NCBI RefSeq assembly: GCF_036588685.1
Contig: NC_086386.1
Location: forward strand, 31,983,883 to 32,047,882
Direction: 5' to 3'
Source of the DNA: Mytilus trossulus
Taxonomy: Eukaryota > Mollusca > Bivalvia > Mytilida > Mytilidae
DNA: 64,000 nt
The translations under genes were made by a program, and so were the position numbers. Within the stretch, counting starts at the first letter, position 1; every line of letters begins with the position of its first letter. Below, piece by piece: positions 60,801-64,000 of the stretch. A model generated the notes under the pieces. That model saw only the letters and a program-made list of their open reading frames with translations, was not told the DNA's origin and did no database searches.

Positions 60801-63001
60801 CAGAATTGTATACTCTAATGCATTGCTGGCAATTACAAAATTTTAAATAGAAGTACAATTCCGATCAAGAAGAAACTTATTCATTTAGGGTAAATGGAGT
60901 ATGCACATATATGTACGTTTGGGATGATTGAACGCATGTATTTATTCATGAGACCAGAAACTCAACAACACACTAAAAAAACTCAAATAAACCTCTCCTT
61001 GTCAATTTTGAAAGTATTGTATGTAGAATTTGTTAATTGACATTTTTTATTGTAGTGACAAAACATAATATTATCATCTTGCAAAGAAGAAAAAATAAAA
61101 TTAAAAAATATCAATGATAAGTTACTACTACTACCTCTAATAAAAAAGATAGTGTGGAATTTTATATCTTTTTATTGTTTGTCATTCCATTTTATATTTA
61201 GTATGTTTACCAACTATCAGTATAAATGAAGAAACAGACAACCCTGAGACAGACCTGACAAAGAGAGTACCGCTACCTATATCATCACAACCTGTATCAT
61301 CTACATATGCTATATTTGATGAGTAAGTGGAATAAATTGAAAGATTTAAACTATATTGTGGATTCATTATTATTTCGTTGGATACCAATTTTCATGGATT
61401 TCGTAGGAACAGTTGAACCACGAAATTAAATGTTCACCGAATGATAAATTGTCTGATGGCTTGTATGCAGACTTCGACAAAACCACGAAATCAAATATCC
61501 TGGAACATGTAAGTTTTCCACAATCCACGAAAATTGGTACCCACGAAAATAAATGAATCCACAGTATTGCTGGTTGTCAAACAGATTATCCTTATGGTGT
61601 TTCTTAAAAAAACAAAAAAAAACGTATTGTGATTTCTATGGTAAACTAAAGTCAAACTTGGTCATTAGGATTTATTTTTTATTTTTCCGGATTCTTATCT
61701 TCGTTAAGTCAAATCTTCATCTCAAAGTTAGCAAAAATAAACTCTTCTAGAGTGGCAATGGATTCCAACTTTACATTACACATCAAAAAACCTTTAACTT
61801 CACCTATAATTAATAAACAGAACAGATCTCTATTTCATTTTGAACACTGACCTCAAAAGTACACTGACTTCAGTTTTGGAGAGTTATATAAAATGATCAT
61901 TATTGTTAAGAAATTTTTTATTTGCATTTGTAATAATTAAGAATGGCAATATGAGAGACATGACATCACATTAGCTTGTGTAAGGTATAAGTTCAATTGA
62001 TTGATTGATGGTGTTTTAACACCTTTTTTGGGCTATTTCGGGGAGGCCAGTAAAACTGAGAAAACCAGCAATCTTCGATAGGAACCTTAGGAATTAGAGA
62101 TGTGACAGATAATTAGATTTATAGAAAGAATTTGTATACCTATATCTTAAAGTTGCTATTGTGATAGATCATATAGTTGTTTGTCAGTACTTTATATTGA
62201 TTTATAAATTTCAGTAACATCCTATTTGTTGACCCCACAGCTGAGGAAGAGAACTTAGCAACTGGCATTGTAACCATAGTAACAACAGATGACAAATTAT
62301 GTCTAGTTCACAAACCTGGTAATTAATTAACATGAAAATATCAGCCATTTTAATATTGATTTTGAAATTGAAAGTTGTACAGATGTGTTCGAAAGAATAC
62401 AGTAAAGTCATATAAAACCTCTAATTAAAATAAAATCATGCAGATGTTTTTTTATAACTAGGTGGATAGTTTTTATTATAAAACTTGTACATATACTTTT
62501 TTTCTAAAGAAAATTCTTTAATTTGTCCACATTTAGAAGAAAATAACTTTTTTTTTCATTGAAATAAACTATTATCTGATTTACATGTTATACACCTGCT
62601 CAATATCCATGCTTTGTTGATTATTAACTATAAGGTGACAATCCGTAAACTACAGCTTTAAAACATGACAATTAAGTGGCTGCCATATTTTTACATCATA
62701 ACAGACAGAGAGAAAAAAATTGAAGATTAAATGATATGTTTGCGTTAAAAAATGATAAACCTATAACTTAACCATCAATTTTGCAAGTTTTTTTTGTTTG
62801 TTTATATAATATTTTACTTTTATTTTACATGTTTCCTTCTTTTACAATGTGAGCTGTTTCTAACTACTTCTATTTTCCTATTTTGTAGGTGGCAGTCCTA
62901 TACGTCCTGAACAGCTAACCAACTGTTTTGACAGATCATTTGACAGAAGTAAAGAAATTAGTAGACTTATAGATGAAACAATACACAGTATAGATAGATG
63001 A
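48851..63001 (+). CDS. EXOSC8: Exosome complex component RRP43, 11 exons
   Basis: Exons: 48851-48867, 50621-50657, 51918-51981, 53498-53571, 54354-54399, 56245-56350, 57170-57215, 58840-58936, 61202-61322, 62215-62318, 62889-63001 (TGA). All use GT-AG borders and matching phases, giving 825 nt and 274 residues (human 276). The protein is an RNase PH-like subunit of the six-membered ring of the RNA exosome, which threads RNA to the 3'-5' exonucleases. Family landmarks are [75 protein letters not shown] and [17 protein letters not shown], all close to human EXOSC8. Metazoan ring subunits of this type are structural rather than catalytic. The first exon codes for only MATDF plus two bases; its start was chosen because MATDFK aligns with the human N-terminus. 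The introns are heavily invaded by transposons. Confidence 0.96.
49547..49844. mobile_element. PIF/Harbinger-like MITE in EXOSC8 intron 1
   Basis: The left end GGCCAAGTTCGGATGGA and the right end (reverse complement GGCCAAGTTTGGATGGA) are inverted repeats, followed on both sides by a CTAGAGTA motif. TAA flanks both ends as a 3-bp duplication (49544-49546 and 49845-49847). The body is 298 bp and non-coding. Related copies are at 55594-55806 and in fragments at 55150-55480. Confidence 0.8.
50770..51060 (+). repeat. Well-preserved interspersed repeat family A
   Basis: Runs from 'gtgtgagtgccaatgagac' through 'ccttggctcacaccgaacaa' and 'accaacggtctaatctatat' to 'cctgacttaggacaggtgca'. The 95-codon open frame inside is an artefact of the repeat. 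It lies in EXOSC8 intron 2. Confidence 0.8.
52277..53167. repeat. Element with 161-bp tandem units in EXOSC8 intron 3
   Basis: Nearly five units with a 161-bp period share 'tgtccgtgcatttactcatg', 'accaaagcttcccaaatttt' and 'agttatggttcttgaaagat'; landmarks fall at about 52350, 52511, 52672, 52833 and 52994. The flanks carry AACCGGATTT (near 52277) and AAATCCGGTTT (near 53157) in inverted orientation, which may mark the element's ends. It is a familiar bivalve repeat type. Confidence 0.8.
53770..53860 (-). repeat. Interspersed repeat family B fragment (antisense)
   Basis: Contains 'aattgagaatggaaatgggg', 'atgtatcaaagagacaacaa' and 'gcagaaggtcaccaagaggt'. EXOSC8 intron 4. Confidence 0.7.
54225..54335 (-). 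repeat. Interspersed repeat family B fragment (antisense)
   Basis: Contains 'aattgagaaaggaaatggtg', 'gcgacaaccacccgaccata' and 'gggtcttcaatgtagcgaga'. It ends about 19 bp before EXOSC8 exon 5, so it provides sequence close to the branch-point region. Confidence 0.75.
54560..55001. repeat. Direct tandem duplication, period 221 bp
   Basis: The block from 'ctttttcttgctgtttcttt' to 'ctaagtaagaaaaatta' appears twice back to back, offset by 221 bp, with no difference that I can find. It lies in EXOSC8 intron 5. It is either a very recent duplication or an assembly artefact. Confidence 0.9.
55150..55480. mobile_element. Two partial Harbinger-like MITE copies around a family A scrap
   Basis: A right half (about 55165-55342, ending 'cgaacttggcc') is followed by 'tataggtcactgtacagctttcatca', a family A piece. 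A left part (55378-55480, starting 'ggccaagttcgg') then begins after 'aactat'. The same junctions occur at 55594-55833, so the composite was duplicated and rearranged. Confidence 0.65.
55515..56015 (+). repeat. Interspersed repeat family A split by a MITE
   Basis: The copy starts with 'atgtggtatgattaccaatg' and runs to 'attaacaactat' (55593). It resumes at 'tataggtcactgtacag' (55807) and ends near 'cttaagacaggcacatac'. The gap is filled exactly by the MITE at 55594-55806, so the MITE is younger than this repeat. Confidence 0.8.
55594..55806. mobile_element. PIF/Harbinger-like MITE with TAT duplication
   Basis: It begins GGCCAAGTTTGTATGGATAT and ends with the complement of GGCCAAGTTCGGATGGA. 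TAT is duplicated on both sides (55591-55593 and 55807-55809). Other family A copies show the single TAT of the empty site, which confirms a 3-bp target duplication. It is shorter (213 bp) than the 49547 copy because of an internal deletion. Confidence 0.85.
56360..56840 (+). pseudogene. Tandem partial copy of EXOSC8 exon 6, split by a MITE
   Basis: Just after exon 6 (56245-56350) and its donor, 'aaatgttgagttatctcccc' to 'gttagaagttgttaa' at about 56365-56464 repeats the exon almost exactly. One silent change (gaacaagcTcaa) and a few others are visible. The copy's last bases and its donor ('aatcagtgagtagatattt') reappear at 56822, after the 355-bp MITE. The copy lacks the true acceptor, which is replaced by intron sequence 'agatattttaaatg', so it is unlikely to be spliced in. 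Confidence 0.88.
56465..56819. mobile_element. piggyBac-like MITE with TTAA duplication
   Basis: The left end AGGCATACGATACAGTT and the right end AACTGTATCGTATGCCC are inverted repeats with one mismatch. TTAA flanks both sides (56461-56464 and 56820-56823), where the intact exon 6 has a single GTTAAT. The 355-bp body is non-coding. Insertion followed the duplication of exon 6. Confidence 0.88.
57738..57998 (+). repeat. 63-bp array duplicating the EXOSC8 intron 7 / exon 8 boundary
   Basis: Four units start at 57738, 57801, 57864 and 57927; a fifth begins at 57990 and is cut by the MULE. Each unit has 42 nt of 3' splice-site sequence ('acatgtcagatttgtatattacag') and then about 21 nt matching the start of exon 8 ('ttggtgtgggtattgtactgt'). 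Decoy exon starts fall at 57780, 57843, 57906 and 57969. The real one is at 58840, after a single unit at 58798. The unit is 63 nt, so it is in frame and reads as 21 codons without stop. Confidence 0.93.
57999..58797 (+). mobile_element. Decayed MULE with iterated GCGCAAATGT ends in EXOSC8 intron 7
   Basis: The left end GGCACAGGACATTTGCGC and the right end (reverse complement GGCACGGGACGTTGGCGC) match. The left side has four ACATTTGCGC motifs (to about 58122) and the right side has six GCGCAAATGT-like motifs (58665-58785). The host 9-mer GAGAGCATG/A flanks both sides (57990-57998 and 58798-58806), in line with the 8-10-bp duplications of MULEs. A transposase fragment lies at 58169-58468. Confidence 0.85.
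58169..58468 (+). pseudogene. MULE transposase C-terminal fragment
   Basis: A 99-codon open frame reads [20 protein letters not shown] followed by [20 protein letters not shown], then [10 protein letters not shown] and a basic/aromatic tail ending QPKTDM. It shares the R-x-N-x-P-E-S-F-H-x-H-x-N-x-Q-F-Y...H-P module with the fragment at 34977-35474. The catalytic core is missing, so it is inactive. Because the frame begins after a TAG at 58166, it is a degraded exon rather than a gene. Confidence 0.8.
58958..60240. mobile_element. Tigger/pogo-like Tc1-mariner element, 1.28 kb, non-coding
   Basis: The left end CAGTACATTCCGGTTATTTG and the right end (reverse complement CAGTCGATTCCACTTAATTG) are related inverted repeats. 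TA flanks both sides (58956-58957 and 60241-60242). Subterminal motifs such as 'gctatgcatataaccggac' and 'attatgctattaagcggtat' repeat the end sequence. The CAGTCGATTCC start resembles Tigger elements. No transposase frame is visible. It starts only 21 bp after the EXOSC8 exon 8 donor. Confidence 0.75.
60565..60800 (+). repeat. Interspersed repeat family A copy
   Basis: Contains 'atgtggtatgattgccaatg', 'accagagaccaaatgaccta', 'caatgagcaaaactgatact' and 'cattaaagtccagaaatgtc' in family order. EXOSC8 intron 8. Confidence 0.75.
61353..61567. mobile_element. 215-bp palindromic MITE in EXOSC8 intron 9
   Basis: The left end ATATTGTGGATTCATT pairs with AATGAATCCACAGTAT. Pairing continues through GGATACCAATTTTCATGGAT and 'atccacgaaaattggtaccc'. 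It starts about 30 bp after the exon 9 donor. A sister copy is at 63713-63908. Confidence 0.8.
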
Positions 63002-63712
63002 AATAAAATAGTTGCCTTTCTACATGTTCTTTATTAAGGTTTGAAGGAAATGTTACTTTGGAGGATGTATTTATTGTTGGTTGTTATAAGTTAAATGTCA
63101 TAGGCAAATATTCCATGCATATTCAGAATGATGCAGTACTCAATGATCCATCTTTCTATTCCCCACCTATGATAGTAGAGGGTATAATGTTTTCCAAGCT
63201 TTGCATTTGATGCCTGTCTGTCCATCGGTCCGTTTGTTTGTCCATCTGTCCCGCTTCTGGTTAAGTTTTGATCAAGGTAGTCTTAGATGAAGTTGAAGTC
63301 CTATCAACTTGAAACTTTTAAAATACACATTGTCTCTATTCTGATCTTTCTAAATTTAATGTCAAATTTGAGTTTTAACCTCAATTTCACTGAACATAGA
63401 AAATGTTAGTGCAAGTGGGGCATTTCTGTATTGTTCTTGTATAAAATATTGAAGAAAGAAAGGCATATCAATTTATAACTGCAATTATATATAGCTAATC
63501 CAAATTATTTATTTTAGTTACTTTGTAGTATTTAAAATCTTGCTATCATTGAGTCTTAATGATGTTAATTCTAAATCTCTAAAATTATAAAGAGGATTTG
63601 AATGCAATTATGTAGAGATGGTTTATAACTATATTTGGTATATGTGTTCTTTGTACAGACAGGGTTCACCTGACCTCATCCTTGTTTCAAGGTTATAGCT
63701 CTGTAATTAGGT
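63002..63712. other. 3' flank of EXOSC8
   Basis: Non-coding sequence including the probable EXOSC8 3' UTR. AATAAA at 63002-63007 overlaps the stop region and is too close to act as the only polyadenylation signal. 'gcctgtctgtccatcggtcc' near 63210 resembles the end of a dispersed molluscan repeat. No other gene is seen. Confidence 0.4.
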
Positions 63713-63908
63713 CTACTGTAGATTCATTTATTTTCTGCGGAATCAATTTTCGTTGATTGCTGAAAACTTGCATTTTTGTTGATAATTGATTTCATGGTTT
63801 TGCCAATCTCTGTATACAAAGGCTATTGAAAATATGTTTTCATTGAAACCTGTACCAACGATACCCATAAAAATTGGTATCCAACTAATTGTAATGAATC
63901 CACAGTAT
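63713..63908. mobile_element. 196-bp palindromic MITE
   Basis: 'ctactgtagattcatttatt' at the left and 'gtaatgaatccacagtatt' at the right are inverted, with inner pairing 'gaatcaattttcgttgattg' against 'ataaaaattggtatccaact'. It is a diverged copy of the family at 61353-61567. Confidence 0.75.
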
Positions 63909-64000
63909 TTCTCAAAATACTTTAAGCAATAGGTCAACCTTATGTGGTGTATGAAATGATTGTTAGGGGTGCATGTTAGTCTGTCAGGTGTCAATTGACC

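Overview
The window looks like nuclear DNA from a marine bivalve, most probably a mussel (Mytilus or a close relative). It is AT-rich, has multi-exon genes with GT-AG introns, carries almost no long ORFs, and is full of short interspersed and foldback repeats that I recognise from mussel sequence. One example is the family containing the CCAATGAGACAACTCTCCA core. The species call is inference from repeat content. The gene calls rest on exon-by-exon reading with checked splice phases.

Layout. 1-3391: AT-rich flank with foldback repeats, then a small plus-strand gene (1783-3391) encoding an acidic 91-residue protein or C-terminal part that I do not recognise. 3392-10317: repeat-rich intergenic DNA dominated by a 3.7-kb minisatellite with a 43-bp unit (6165-9900). 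10318-11852: a defective DNA transposon with inverted ends. 11853-21241: about 9.4 kb of very AT-rich non-coding DNA, part of which is probably the 3' UTR of the next gene. 21242-30159, minus strand: a complete 11-coding-exon TRIM-NHL gene of the Brat/NCL-1 type (909 aa: RING, two B-boxes, coiled coil, Ser/Gly/Asn/Met-rich linker, six-blade NHL), with candidate 5' non-coding exons near 31.5-32.1 kb. 32160-42838: gene-free, repeat-rich DNA containing a 2.2-kb hAT element with a MULE (Phantom/FLYWCH-like) fragment nested in it.

42839-48700, minus strand: a two-exon ZWILCH gene (639 aa, kinetochore RZZ complex). 48851-63001, plus strand: an 11-exon EXOSC8 gene (274 aa, RNA exosome ring subunit RRP43). 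These two genes are head to head with 150 bp between start codons, which points to one shared promoter. The introns of EXOSC8 hold at least ten distinct repeats or transposons, several with readable target-site duplications: PIF/Harbinger-like (3 bp), piggyBac-like (TTAA), MULE (about 9 bp) and Tigger-like (TA). 63002-64000 is non-coding with one more foldback element.

The most unusual features are in EXOSC8. The intron 7/exon 8 boundary is duplicated as a 63-bp in-frame array of four decoy splice acceptors, and a MULE sits between the decoys and the true acceptor. Exon 6 also has a nearby partial copy that was split by a piggyBac-like MITE. Two related MULE fragments in the window (34.6-35.6 kb and 58.0-58.8 kb) share unusual termini made of iterated GCGCAAATG motifs. 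No CRISPR, operon, rRNA or tRNA feature was found.
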